DNA of 64,000 nucleotides from Toxorhynchites rutilus septentrionalis (taxonomy: Eukaryota > Arthropoda > Insecta > Diptera > Culicidae): positions 242,511,946-242,575,945 of the forward strand of contig NC_073745.1 in NCBI RefSeq assembly GCF_029784135.1, given 5' to 3'. How positions within the stretch are numbered: the first letter of the stretch is position 1; each line of letters opens with the position of its first letter. The notes beneath the pieces are model-generated. The model was given only the letters and a program-made list of their open reading frames with translations, was not told the DNA's origin and did not search any database. Made by a program: the position numbers and the translations under genes. Shown here piece by piece: positions 46,440 through 57,667 of this stretch.

Positions 46440-46772
46440 TAGTCTACCTTTCGGGACCGTTATAAATAAAGGATATTTCAGACTTTATACAGACATTCTT
46501 TATCATGGATGGCGCTAACGTTCCCAGTGGAAGATATGCTGTCTCAACGTAGTATACAACGTCATTTTTATTAATACTTATTTGAAATTTCGTATGCCAA
46601 ATAACACGCCTGGAATGTATTCTGAGGGGCAAACTCTAGAATACGCGTGTACCAGTGCAGGTCGGAAGAACTTTTTTTTGACGAAAAATCCCGCGGTCAG
46701 AATGGGAATCGAACCCAAACCTCCGGCATGATAATGTGTGATGCTACACACTCGACCACGGGAGCACTCATT
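46440..46772 (-). mobile_element. tRNA-derived SINE (SINE family C)
   Basis: Reversed, it begins GCTCCCGTGGTCGAGTGTGT (box A) and has GTTTGGGTTCGATTCCCATT (a perfect box B) ~45 bases later. The remaining body starts CTTCCGACCTGCACTGGTAC. The 3' limit is uncertain and I could not find its TSD. It lies between the Tigger-like left end and its transposase, so it is younger than that element. The head differs from SINE families A and B. Confidence 0.75.
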
Positions 46773-46926
46773 TCCATTAATAAAACTGAACATATATAAT
46801 AAAAAAAAAACTATGCAGAGTGGAGTTTTTAATTTGTATTTATTTGCGTTAAACATGCCTCATCACATTTAAATCGACCAATTTTAAATAATTCAATATA
46901 GTAAAGAATCTGTAATAAAAACTTTC

Positions 46927-48570
46927 TCAAAATGAATTTCTATCTGCTATTTTCTCCAAGATATTCGACCTCATCTCACGCAATGAAAATTGAGAATTAA
47001 GCGACCAGCCATTTTCTTCAGCATATCTGATCATTATGTCGACAGAATTCAACGCCAATTCATCAGAAACCGTTTGAAAACAATCATCAAGGTCAACAGG
47101 CTCTGTTATTTTTATGGTGTTATCTTCCGGTAAACTGGAATCCATCGTATAGGTCATTTCATAATCTGCTGTGAGACTTTTTCAACGATTTCTAAATCCT
47201 TCAAAATTTCAAACTCTGCATTCTCTTCATCTATCACGTTTGAGTGTAAAAATTTTTGCTTGATCTCTGTTAGACGCTTTTTAATAACAGCCAGTGGTAG
47301 GTTATCCTCATCTTCAACTTCTTCCGGATTATAGAGTAAATCCCAAGACTTCCTTATCGATGATTGAGGAACTTTATCCCAAGATTCCGCAATCCAAAAT
47401 ATCGCATCCTTTACGTTAATCCTGTTTACATTGTCATGAAACTCACCTGATCTACCAAAAATCTCTCTCATCATGATCTTCCTATAGCGTGATTTTATCA
47501 TTTGGATTACGTTCTGATCCATAGGTTGAATAGCCGCTGTTGTGTTTGGGGGTAGAAACATAGTGCTTATAGCACCGTCACTAGTTTTCAGTTCCTCTGC
47601 ATTAAAATGTGCAGAGCAGTTATCCAACACCAGGACAGCTCGAAGTGGAAGACCTGATTCAACCAAAAAATTTCGGACCTGTGGCACAAAATGCTCAAAA
47701 AACCATATTTTGAGTAAATTACGTGTCATCCAAGCGTTCTTGGATGTTGTGTAGTAAACAGGCAGCTCCTTCATATTCTTCAATGATCGAGGATTAAGAT
47801 ACTTCCCGATGACCATCAGGGGAAACTTCAATGTACCGTCCAAGTTAGAACATGGCATACAAGTCAAACATTCTTTGATAGTTTTCTTTCCTGGTGCCCC
47901 TACTGAATCATTATCAACGTAAGTATTTGTGGGAGTGCTTATAAAATATAGACCGCTCTCATCGGCATTAAAAATCTGACTCGGGCATAAGTTTCTTATT
48001 TGCATTTCTGTAGAGAACTTCTTGATGTAGTCCTCAATTGCAGCCATATTGCTGGACAATTTTTCGCCCGTAACTTTGAGAAGGCGAATTTCATAACTCT
48101 TGATGAATTTGTCAATGTCCTCTACTTCCAAAATTAGACTCACCTACCAATTCGTTGAAAAATTCAACTGATTGAATTAGGAGCATTTCTTGGCTCACCG
48201 GAATGTGGTGTTGTCTTTGTTGCAGAAACCAAAGGTACAATGCTTCATCCACCTTTGGGTAACTAGCTTGTTTGAAGTTTTTGCGGTGTGCTGTGAATAA
48301 ATCGAAATAAATGTTCGAATTGTTTTTTAATAAAACTTTAAATTCCATACCAATGTTTCCATGAATGTTTGCAATATTGTTCATTATCTTAACTTTAGAT
48401 TTTCGAATAGTGTAGATGGTAGATCGTGATCTAATGCGGTACTTTTTCATTATCTCTTGAACTGCAATTCCATTCTCCAGATCATGGATAATCTTCACTT
48501 TATCTGTCAGAAGAATGCCCTTCCGGTTCTTCTTTTCTTTTGAGACTATATCAGTGTGTTTAGAAACCAT
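46927..48570 (-). pseudogene. Tigger/pogo-like (DDxD) transposase, frameshifted
   Basis: Starting from the ATG at 48570, it has a CENP-B/psq-type HTH (LTDKVKIIHDLENGIAVQEI, then MKKYRIRSRSTIYTIRKSKV). Next comes a Tc5-type second HTH (ASYPKVDEALYLWFLQQRQH, then FFNELVGESNF). After a one-base shift near 48120 it reads IRLLKVTGEKLSSN, then the DDE_1 catalytic domain: D in FNADESGLYF, D in VLVLDNCSAHF and D in AAIQPMDQNVIQ, with 34 residues between the last two. A second shift near 47157 separates the acidic C-terminal tail (about 76 codons). The total is ~540 codons, normal for Tigger transposases. Apart from these two shifts it is well preserved. Confidence 0.88.
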
Positions 48571-49008
48571 TTTTACCATTAAACTTTTCTCTCTCAATAA
48601 TCTCAGTAGAATTGCATTTTCCAAATGGCGCAACACGAAGTTAGTGTTGTCAATGCAAATAGGATAGACGAAATGCTTTCATCGTTGAACGTAATTAATG
48701 TAATCAATACAGTAATGCATATGTAATAAAGTATCAGTATAGTTCACAAACTGTGAATTACTTTTCTTTAGTTTAAGATGACTGCCGAGTTTTTTTTAAC
48801 ATTTTGATTTACCTGGTTGTATACTAAGCGCCTTGATTTACACCAGTTTGAGAGTTTGACAGTTATCACGATGGACGTTGCTGTGTGTGTGACATGGGTG
48901 CCCTACACTCAGAAAAATCCTTGGTAGAAAACTACCAAATACTTTTGGTAATGCAAACATTAGTAAAAGGTACATATTTTTTTGTACGTATTACTAACCG
49001 TATGTAAA

Positions 49009-49082
49009 ATGAATGGACAAAATGGGCAAAATCAACATTTTCGACACCTGCTCTTCTTTGCATTTCATCAAAGTCAAAAAGC
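49009..49082 (+). pseudogene. mariner transposase N-terminus, part 1
   Basis: From the ATG at 49009: NQHFRHLLFFAFHQSQKA, the first helix of a mariner HTH. It is cut at 49082 by the I-like LINE. Its continuation is at 58718-58940 and begins with the same 11 bases (GTCAAAAAGCT). Confidence 0.75.
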
Positions 49083-50723
49083 TAAACGAATGGCCTACTC
49101 TCAGATACACAATATGGGTTCCGCAGGGGCAAGGGGACGAATGATTGCCTTGCGTTGCTTTCTTCAGAAATTCAAATGGCTTACGCCAAAAAAAAAACAA
49201 ATGGCTTCAGTATTCTTGGACATAAAGGGGGCTTTCGATTCTGTTTCAATAGAGGTTTTGTCGGACAAATTACACTCTCGGGGATCGAATTCTCCACGGA
49301 GAAAACAGAGATGGTGGTTTTTTCTAGGAAGCATAGACCAGCAAAACCAAAGCTTCAACTTTTGGGTAAACCGATCACTCATGATATGTCTTTCAAGTAT
49401 CTTGGGGTCTGGTTCGACTCCAAATGTACTTGGGGGGCCCATATTAGGTATCTGAGTAAAAAATGTCAACAAAGAATAAACTTTCTCCGTACAATTACCG
49501 GCACCTGGTGGGGAGCCCATCCCGAAGTTTTGGCAGGCGTACTCCCACTAAAAGATCGCTTCAATTTATTATCTCTTCGGTTCCTCATCGGGTGTAAGGT
49601 TATGAACCCATTGGTGATCGGAAATTTTGAGCAGCTTATCGAGCTAAATTTTCATTCTGGATTCATGAGCTCATATCATGAATTCATCACCATGCAGGTT
49701 GATCCTTCTTCGTATATTCCCAACCGTGTTTGTTTTCCTGACTACATCAATTCCTTTGTGCATTTTGATCTGTCCATGAAGCAGGATATCCATGGAATTC
49801 CAGATTATCATCGATCGGGGATCGTTCCTACGATTTTCGAAGCAAAGTATGGGCGTGTCAATTGTGATAATATGTACTTTACTGATGGGTCCTCTATGAA
49901 TGAGTCCACAGGATTTGGAGTGTTCAACAATTTTTTTAGCACCTCACACAGTCTTCAGTATCCTTGCTCAGTGTATATTGCTGAATTGGCAGCAATACAC
50001 TGGGCGCTGGACAGCGTCGCCTCACGACCTGTTGAACACTATTACATTGTAACGGATAGTCTTAGCTCTGTCGAAGCTATCCGTTCAGTGAGGCCGGAAA
50101 AGCACTCGCCGTACTTCCTTGAGAGAATACGAGAAATTTTGAGTGCTTTATCCAGACGCTGTTATGTCATTACCTTTGTCTGGGTCCCTTCACATTGCTC
50201 AATTCTGGGTAATGAGAGGGCTGACTCATTAGCAAAGGTAGGTGCAATTGAAGGCGATATTTATCAGCGTCAAATCGCCTTCAATGAATTTTATTCTTTA
50301 GTCCGCAAAAATACCATCGCTAACTGGCAACGCAAGTGGAATGAAGATGAATTGGGCCGGTGGTTTCACTCGATTATCCCTAAGGTTAGCCTCAAACCGT
50401 GGTTCAAAAGTCTAGACTTGAGTCGGGACTTTATTCGCACCTTCTCCCGACTCATGTCCAATCACTGTTCGTTAGACGCGTTACTCTTTCGTTTCAATCT
50501 GGCCGGTAGCAATCTCTGCATTTGTGGCCGAGGTTACCACGACATCGAACACGTTGTTTGGGCGTGTGAGGTGTATCTTGTAGCCAGATCGAATTTAGAA
50601 AACTCCCTTCGGGCTAGAGGAAGGCAGCCCAATGTGCCGGTGAGAGATGTGTTGGCTTGGTTAGACCTTGATTACATGTCCCATATATATGTTTTCCTTG
50701 AAGCTAGAGATCTTCGTGTGTGA
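49083..50723 (+). pseudogene. I-like LINE ORF2 (partial RT + RNase H)
   Basis: LLSDTQYGFRRGKGTNDCLA and LLSSEIQMAYAKKK are RT motifs 1-2. A ten-A run at 49188-49197 shifts the frame for QMASVFLDIKGAFDSVSIEV (motif A with its catalytic D). About 300 bp that should contain motifs B to D (including the YADD box) are then deleted, and IEFSTEKTEMVVFSRKHRPA follows. A second deletion removes the segment between TWWGAHP and EVLAGVLPL. The RNase H domain is intact (FTDGS, AELAAI, VTDSLSS, NERADSLAK), as is the C-terminal Cys/His region LCICGRGYHDIEHVVWAC. The stop is at 50721-50723. Reverse transcription by this copy is impossible. Confidence 0.88.
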
Positions 50724-50959
50724 TTGTTCCTACATCCTTATACCCTCCTTTCCTTCCTTTGCGGGTAATTCGTCCCCTTGCTATAAATAGTAGAATAAGT
50801 TGAAATGTAAATACACTATAGATATACGAATAGATTTAAGAATTGAGTGTTCATCAACATTGTTACAATCCTTCTCCTAAAAATATGTCACCCTCCTAAA
50901 CTCGAGTACACCGCGAGTAATCGGTTTTCCACCTTACTAACCATAGATCTAAGAAAATT

Positions 50960-50961
<2 letters not shown>

Positions 50962-51034
<73 letters not shown>
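50962..51034. repeat. (TA)n microsatellite, left of the errantivirus
   Basis: About 73 bp of nearly pure TA dinucleotides in the 3' UTR of the I-like LINE. It continues after the errantivirus at 58520-58636, so the provirus split one tract. Confidence 0.95.
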
Positions 51035-51037
<3 letters not shown>

Positions 51038-51431
51038 TACGTCCCGAGGGTTTTCGAAGGGTTTTTTAAAAAAGAACACGCGATGTAATCACTACTTGGT
51101 TGGAACAAGAACTGACTCTAATTTATTTTTCACACGTTTATATATGGGTAGCTAATCTAAATGGAACTTATTGATAAAGCACTTTCTGGGATTCCTAGGT
51201 GTTATGTTCGGCTCGCCGTCGCTCGTGTATGTCGAGTCTGCATTCTTGGTGCCGGTGCTGGTTCTGGCGTCGGGTTACGGAGTGCAGAATTGTGTGTCCG
51301 TTGACTTGTTGCCTGATTCTAACGATGCCAATGATGTCGCTATCTGTTGTTGTTGTTGTTGTATTTGCTCGAGCCTTTGCGATATGTGTTGTTCCTGGGA
51401 TTTAGGGTTGAAGTCGGTTGACTCGGTAACT
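51035..51431 (-). repeat. Errantivirus 3' LTR
   Basis: 397 bp, apparently identical base for base to the copy at 58123-58519. It includes the last 52 codons of env (stop at 51275), so part of U3 is protein-coding. A run of TTG repeats at 51345-51362 encodes glutamines on the minus strand. Confidence 0.95.
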
Positions 51432-52897
51432 GGTCTCTCCCTAAGTGAGGATCGTCCCGATCCGTTTGCTCTATTCTTGAAGTAAATTTTGATGATCATG
51501 AGAACAATGAAAAGAGAAGTAATGCTGGTTAATGAGAATCCGCCGAATAAGGTCCAAACTTTCAGATTCAAGCTATGTTGTTGTAAGTAGACATGTTCCA
51601 ATTCCTTCCGGTTTTTTGATGTTTCATTACCAATTATTGATATGTCGAAATAGTGATGTTTGTTCCAGGTCGTTCTGACGTTATGGAGTGCCCCGTGGAT
51701 GACGTCCATTTCGTGTACTACTTCGTTGTTCTGGAATGATTGGTTGTTCAAGTTGATAGTACAATTTGAAAATGTTATTAAGAAATTTCCAACTAAAGTG
51801 CGATCATCTGGTCCGCAGTTGCTTCGTAGGAGGTTGTCTTTTGCGTTTTGAATCAAGAGCGTACCTTCGGTGATTAACTCTTGAGTTGTTCTGTCATAAA
51901 ACGTAGAGTTGCACTCGGATTTCTTACCAAAAATCAGTGGGTAAATGCAAGCGTCGTTTATTGCTTTCAAATATGCTGCTTTCTGAACGAACTGCTGCGG
52001 ATTGCTAGTAGCGTAAAGGGTGTTTCCGATTTTGACGACATGCTCCGGATAGTTGTTGATGATTTGGTTCCTGTGTACTAAGGGGTGCAGCTGCATAACG
52101 GAGGATGTCTTGTTGTCCAGTCGAGGAACATGAAGGATGTACAGAAGGGTCCCTTGGCTTACTGCAAATTTGGGAATTACATGTTGAAAGGCGTCGTCTG
52201 GGAGGTCTATTGTCACGCCTTGATTTTGTAATAATGACTTTATAAAAGAGATTTCTTGAATCGAAAGTATTTTATTTGTTGATATTGACGTCTTAGATAG
52301 GATGATGGCCTCTTGAATGTCTTCTAATAGTTTATTGATGATATCGATATTAATTATCGTGATTATTGATGTGATCTCGTTGGTTAATAATTCATTCGTT
52401 TTCATGTTCTCGATGATTCTGTTGATGGTCCCCGTCAGGTTTGAAATCCTTTCGTTGATATGATTGTTTACTTCAAACTGTTGGTTGTTCTGTGTGATTA
52501 ACTCATTGAGCGTGGAGTTTATAATGCGGAGGTCCTGCGCGTCCGGCGACCCTGCGATCCATTTCCATGTTGCACCCAGCGTATCCCATCTTCTAAGTCG
52601 GTGATGTTGGAGTGGTTTTATTTGGAGGAAATTGTTATAAAGTTTCTTCACTTTTAGTTTAACTACATCTCCTAATGGATTTCTAATATCTACTTTATCA
52701 TAAAAGGAAGTGGTTAGGTAGTCTATAGACTCCTGAATGTGGGTCAGATTTATGGGATGTATGATTTTTAAGGTTCCTGTTTGGATTTTACAATTTCCTA
52801 CGTTTAGTAGTAACAAGGGGTCTTCGTTGAGATTTCTCATCGAAAGAAAGGATGCTGTTGTCGGAATAGGGATCGTAGTGAATATCAGGAAAAGGAT
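51275..52897 (-). CDS. env: Envelope glycoprotein (errantivirus env), apparently intact
   Basis: Type I membrane fusion protein of an insect endogenous retrovirus. The open frame runs from a predicted splice acceptor at 52898 to a stop at 51275. The first ATG in the frame is at 52840. Codons between the acceptor and that ATG encode a hydrophobic stretch (ILFLIFTTIPIPTTASF) that looks like a signal peptide, so translation may start upstream of the splice junction. A basic RLRRW site, then a glycine/alanine-rich segment, marks the likely furin site and fusion region near residues 82-100 from the ATG. Several N-x-S/T sites follow. A membrane span lies near residues 425-450 and is followed by a basic cytoplasmic tail. 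The Gln-rich C terminus is encoded in the LTR. No stops or shifts are seen. Confidence 0.88.
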   Translation of the reverse strand: MLFLIFTTIPIPTTASFLSMRNLNEDPLLLLNVGNCKIQTGTLKIIHPINLTHIQESIDYLTTSFYDKVDIRNPLGDVVKLKVKKLYNNFLQIKPLQHHRLRRWDTLGATWKWIAGSPDAQDLRIINSTLNELITQNNQQFEVNNHINERISNLTGTINRIIENMKTNELLTNEITSIITIINIDIINKLLEDIQEAIILSKTSISTNKILSIQEISFIKSLLQNQGVTIDLPDDAFQHVIPKFAVSQGTLLYILHVPRLDNKTSSVMQLHPLVHRNQIINNYPEHVVKIGNTLYATSNPQQFVQKAAYLKAINDACIYPLIFGKKSECNSTFYDRTTQELITEGTLLIQNAKDNLLRSNCGPDDRTLVGNFLITFSNCTINLNNQSFQNNEVVHEMDVIHGALHNVRTTWNKHHYFDISIIGNETSKNRKELEHVYLQQHSLNLKVWTLFGGFSLTSITSLFIVLMIIKIYFKNRANGSGRSSLRERPVTESTDFNPKSQEQHISQRLEQIQQQQQQIATSLASLESGNKSTDTQFCTP

Positions 52898-52912
52898 CTG
52901 GAAAAGGGGTTT
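52898..52912 (-). promoter_or_regulatory. Predicted env splice acceptor
   Basis: On the minus strand CCCCTTTTCCAG lies immediately before the env frame: a pyrimidine tract followed by AG at 52899-52898. Errantivirus env genes are expressed from spliced RNA, so this position is expected. The partner donor is proposed at 57842. Confidence 0.7.
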
Positions 52913-52986
52913 ACAATGTTAGGTGCTTCTATGCTGGCGTAAAACTAGTGATATATAATAGAATATATATTTTTTTTTTATAATGG

Positions 52987-55900
52987 TCATTCATGTTTCC
53001 TTTTCCTTTTGATTTTTGATTTGTGTAGTTTTATGTCTCTGTAATCTACAAAGGTTTTTCTTCTATTGCGTTTTACTGTTTGGGACTTATATCTCGGTTT
53101 TTTCTTGTTTCTTATACCCTGAATTCTGTTGTAAATAACTTCTCCTCTTGAGAAATTCGGTTCGTTTTCTCTATTTTTATTTCTGGTTTCCAATGTTTTT
53201 TCCTGATTTGTTTTAGTTTTTGTGATTATCTCGTCAAAGATTTTGTTCCTGTTTTCGAGGATTGTTTCCAAATTCAAGGGTCTTTCTTCCCCTTCTTTAA
53301 TACCGAAAAATATTTCGATGGGTTTCATTTTCGTAACGCTGTGTATGGTCGAATTGTATAGACTTGTTGCAATTTTGTAAATTTCTTTATGCGAAAGGTC
53401 GTTATATTTAGCCTTTATACAGAGAAATATTTCCGACAGGGTTGAGTGAAAACGCTCTACCATGCCGTTAGTTTCGCTATGGTTAGAGGGGGTAAAATAC
53501 ATTTCTGCTCCTACTCTTTGGAGCAGTCCTCTAATTTCTATAGAACGGAATGCCACTTCATTATCGCAAACGAGTAGGTTTGGAGTTCCATAAGTCGAAA
53601 TCAATTAACTATGCCTCGCTTGACATCGGGAATTGACCTGGACTTAATTGGAATAAGCATTGCGTATTTCGATAGTTTATCTATCGCCGAAATAAAGAGA
53701 TTTGGGGAAGATATAAAAATATCTACATGAAGAATGTCAAGTGGCTTTTCTGGGATAGGAGTCTCTGCAAATTTAATTTTATAGGGACTCCTTTCGTATT
53801 TGTTCTGAAGACAGGTATCGCATAAGTTGATAAAAAGTTGAATTTTCTTACGCATTTGGGGGAAATAGTGTCTCCTGATGACTTCAGCATGATTTTCCTC
53901 TGCGCCTCGGTGAGCTCTTCCATGGACCTCTTCGATCAGGGCGTTCTGTTCCTCAAGTGTTCTGACGTCCTGCAGAAGAGTTTGCGTTAGTTTAATTTTA
54001 AAAGATTTGTTGCGGGAAAAATGATTTTTGTATGTGATCTGTAAAGTATTAATCCATCTCTCGGGACAGAGTATACAGTTGATCTTACTGGGGTGCATGT
54101 AATCTCTCAGTATCCTTATCGCCAGTGGTACTCCAAATGCGAACCTGGTTATTGTACGACGTGTGACACCTGGAAAGATCTCATCAAACTCTTCAGAATT
54201 TTCGTCTCCTATTTTAATTATTATTTGGTTCTTGAAAAAATTTAGTGGGTGCTCTGTCATTTGTATAAGTTCCTCGGCATCCGAGTCTGCCGAATGGGCG
54301 GCTTCAGTATCAGAAGATGATTCCTGTTCATTATTGTTAATTTCGGGTAAAATTCTTGACAAACCGTCGGCAACAACGTTTTGTTTGCCGGGTCGATATT
54401 TGATATCATAGTCAAACTCTTCCAATCTCAATTTCCATCGGATTAGGCGGTCATTCGGAGTTTTTAAACTCAAAGCGTAAGTTAACGGCTTATGATCCGT
54501 AAACAGAGTAAATTTTCGGCCATACAAATATGGACGGAAATATTTACAACCCCAATCGATAGCAAGGAGTTCCTTTTCTATCGTGGAGTATTTCTCCTCT
54601 GTTTTGGTCAGCGTTCGGGATGCATAGGCAATGGGTTTATCATGTCCGATAGGGCCCTGTGATAAAACCGCGCCTAATGCGAAATTGGATGCGTCAGTAG
54701 TAAGGACGAATCGCTTATCAAAGTCTGGGTACTGCAGTATTTGACTGCTGCTCAGTATACTCTTGCATTTTTCAAAGGCCGAAATGAATTCCTTTGTATG
54801 CTTTATAGTTTCTTCCTTCCGTAGCTGTTGAGTTAGGGGTTTGGCAATTTTTGCAAAGTCCTTGATGAACTTCCTGTAGTAGCCAATAACTCCCAAAAAC
54901 CCTCTTAGCTCTTTCTCATTTTTAGGCAATGGCCATTTTCTTATAGCATCTATCTTTTCCGGGTTAGGTTTTACTCCTTCGGGTGTAACTACATGCCCTA
55001 GGAACGCAACTTCCTTCCGGAGAAACTCACACTTGTCGAGTTGTACCTTCATATTATAATTTTTTAACGTTTCTAAAATCAATTTTAAATTAATTATATG
55101 CTCTTGAAGGCTAGTCGAAAAGATGATAATATCATCCATATAGACTAGACATCTCACTCCAATATGTTCCCTGAGAATGTTATCCATTACTCTCTGGAAC
55201 GTGGCTGGAGCATTCTTGAGGCCGAAAGGCATTCTGATGAACTCGTAGTGTCCCCCGTCGACACTGAACGCAGTTTTCTGGATGTCTTTCTTTTGGACCT
55301 CTATCTGGTGAAACCCTGAAGCAAGGTCAAGGGTTGAAAAATATTGGCATTTTCCTAATTTATCGAGTATATCCGTTATATTAGGAATAGGGTATCGATC
55401 ATCTGCGGTCTTATGATTTAATTTGCGATAATCAATAACGAGCCGCCATTTCTTCGTGCCGGAAGCATCAATCTTCTTCGGTACGATCCAGATTGGTGAT
55501 GACCAAGGACTCTGGGACGGTCGAATAATGCCTTGGTTGAGCATTTTAGTTATTTGTCGCTGGACCTCTTCTCTATGACAGAAGGGGTAGCGGTAATTTT
55601 TGGAGTAAATAGGTACATCGTCCTTTGTATTAATTTTGTGTCTCACAGCATTTGTGAATGTTAATTCCTCATCGTCGCTATAAAAAGCTTCCGGAAATAG
55701 TTTTAAAACACTAAGAAGTTTCTCTTTTTCTTCCGTGTTTAGGTGATCGGTTCTAATGCACCGTCCTAGTTCAATTTTGGCTTTATCCCGTTTCTCATTT
55801 GTGAGAAAAGATTCGGGAGAAACCTCTTCAAAATTATGAAGCTCTGTAAATAAGGCTTCTTTGTCTATGCAGACCGTTACTGGTTTATCGCCAGTGTTTA

Positions 55901-56483
55901 TTAAAAGAAAAGTGGTCACACCATCTCGAGCACTGTATACCCCGCTAGGTATGACGACATCTTGTCCGATCACAATATCGTGTTCTATTAGGAAGTCTCC
56001 CTCCTGAAGCCGTACTGGAAACTGCTTCACAAGGGTTTCATTTTGGTGGAAATTCAGTTGCTCCTTATCGGGGAATTTTTTCTTCAGCGGTATTCTAGTA
56101 CCATTGATGGTGATTGTGTTGAATACCGTATCAATTATGGCCCCTATAGATCTCAATGATTCAAAACCAATGAGTCCATCAAAGTAATCATGAAATCGGA
56201 ATAGAAAGAATTTTTGACTTGGCACACCTTTGGTAGTATTAAGGAAAGGATTCAAATACGTGAATTGATTAATAAAATGGGCGCCACTCACATTTTTTAT
56301 TTTATGTTGTGGCCCTGATGCAATGCCTTTTGTGGGGACTAACTCAGGGGTTATATAATTTTTGTTGGCCCCCGTGTCTATTAAAAATTTCAATGGTCTA
56401 CCTGATTTTCTCGGGACCTCTAAATACGGGAGGAAATTGTTCCCTACTCCATTATTTGTTGGTCTGGGACCATACAAAAATTT
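52987..56483 (-). pseudogene. pol: pol polyprotein (protease-RT-RNase H-integrase) with one frameshift in integrase
   Basis: Entered by -1 frameshift from gag near 56480. Domains in order: aspartic protease (FLIDTGANKNYI, residues ~31-42), reverse transcriptase (LDLASGF ~384-389; YMDD 446-449), RNase H (TTDASNFALGAVLS, D595), and integrase with an HHCC zinc region (H852/H856 region, C886/C889) and first catalytic Asp in ILHVDIF (D919). At about 53604 a single-base shift breaks the frame between the first and second catalytic Asp. The downstream part (53604-52987) still has D in VCDNEVAF and E in NGMVERFHST, with 35 residues between them (DD35E), and a basic C-terminal tail. Everything else is open. 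The lesion would abolish integrase unless it is an assembly error. Confidence 0.93.
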
Positions 56484-57667
56484 AACTCTTCGTGAGTTTC
56501 TTCTACTACGGGTGGCAATATTATTTCTTCATGATTTTGTTCCGGGGCACAGGCGTCCTGTGTTTGCTCCCAAAACTGTTCATAATTTTCGTCTGATGTT
56601 GCCTCACAATTATTCACTTGTGCTTCTCGTCTCTGGAAAGGCACCATTTGTTTCAAATGACCTGAGGGGTCGGGTTTAATGTAGGGTGCTGTCGGTTTTT
56701 GGAATTGAGGGTTTTGTTGGAGAGGTTTTTGGTAATAGGTGCTTTGGAAAGGTGGTCTTTGGTATGGGGGATTTTGTGCAGGTTGTCTTAGGAGTGGAGG
56801 ATTTTGCGGCTGAATAGGCCTAGGGTAGGGGAACGATGGTTTGAAACTTGTGTGCACAATTGGTTTTTGTGGAGGCGTTAAAATTTTTGGGAATTTTTCC
56901 CGTCTACGCTGGGTAGCGTTATACTGATCCAATGCCCATTGAAATGCCATCAAAAGCGTATTTGGGCGAGATGTCCTTGTTAAAGTGGAGTAAGGCTCAT
57001 TTAGCCCATCCACAAAAGAGTTCAATATCATGTCCTCGTAACTCTTAGAGAGAACTTTTAAACATGATTTAGTTTCATCGTCCAATAATAATTTTGCCAC
57101 GATATCGGACAGTAGTTCCCTACACTCATTGTAGAAATCTGCTATACTTTTCGTACCCTGTCGTAGGTACGATATTCGAGTGACGAGAGTGCCTAAGTCT
57201 CTCTTGTCACCAAAGTATTCTATTAATACTAGTTTCATTTCTTCCCATGTCGTGGGATTGTTTCTTGAGGCCAATGCGTCACTAGCCTCATCAATAATTT
57301 GATCTCGGATTATGCCCACCCATAGTGCCATAATCTGAGCAACGTCCGCTTCTGCGGGCAGTAAATTTTTCGCGAAACCTATTTTGCTTTCCACGGAATT
57401 GATCCAAGTGGAGAGCGATTTTTTGTCTTTACTATCCCCTCTATAGGGAACAATCATTTTGATTGCGTCCGGTATCCGAGACGCATCAAACCTAGCCGCT
57501 GTTGTTCCCGCTGCGCTTGGCGGGGGCGGGTTGGTGTTATTGCTGCTCCCCTCTGAGGCTCTTGCTTCCTCTAGGGTTGCAATCTTGAGGCGTTGGGCCT
57601 CTAGTTGAGAGCTTAGCTCTTCGATTAAATTTTCTAATGTTTCTAATGTCATGCTTCTGGTTTTCAT
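56444..57667 (-). CDS. gag: Gag structural protein (errantivirus)
   Basis: Forms the capsid of the element. The first ATG of the frame is at 57667 (MKTRSMTLETLENLIEELSS), giving 407 residues. An N-terminal heptad-like stretch (LENLIEELSSQLEAQRLKIA) suggests a coiled coil. Capsid-like helices follow, with STWINSVESKIGFAKNLLPA and IADFYNECRELLSDIVAKLL. A Pro/Gln-rich region (residues ~280-350) takes the place of a nucleocapsid. No CCHC knuckle is visible, which is usual for errantivirus Gag. The stop is at 56444. Pol overlaps its last ~35 bases in the -1 frame. Confidence 0.9.
   Translation of the reverse strand: MKTRSMTLETLENLIEELSSQLEAQRLKIATLEEARASEGSSNNTNPPPPSAAGTTAARFDASRIPDAIKMIVPYRGDSKDKKSLSTWINSVESKIGFAKNLLPAEADVAQIMALWVGIIRDQIIDEASDALASRNNPTTWEEMKLVLIEYFGDKRDLGTLVTRISYLRQGTKSIADFYNECRELLSDIVAKLLLDDETKSCLKVLSKSYEDMILNSFVDGLNEPYSTLTRTSRPNTLLMAFQWALDQYNATQRRREKFPKILTPPQKPIVHTSFKPSFPYPRPIQPQNPPLLRQPAQNPPYQRPPFQSTYYQKPLQQNPQFQKPTAPYIKPDPSGHLKQMVPFQRREAQVNNCEATSDENYEQFWEQTQDACAPEQNHEEIILPPVVEETHEELNFCMVPDQQIME
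56477..56483 (-). promoter_or_regulatory. -1 ribosomal frameshift heptamer A AAT TTT
   Basis: In the gag frame the minus strand reads TTA AAT TTT TGT, giving the slippery heptamer AAATTTT of the X XXY YYZ type. It lies 33 bases before the end of gag. A slip by -1 leads straight into the pol frame (KFLYGPRPTN), which is open to the protease. Confidence 0.8.

Noticed and set aside
46680..46772. Possible tRNA gene
   Set aside because: Good box A and box B, but it is attached to a long SINE body and lacks a complete acceptor stem pairing; treated as a SINE head. The same reasoning applies at 2338-2411, 10700-10748 and 31785-31859.
50847..51079. Poly Ile-Tyr frames
   Set aside because: Direct translation of the (TA)n microsatellite.
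51171..51485. Plus-strand frame with a Cys-Val-rich protein (repeated at 58259-58687)
   Set aside because: Shadow of the LTR and env sequence on the opposite strand; the cysteines come from a TGT reading of the TTG repeat.
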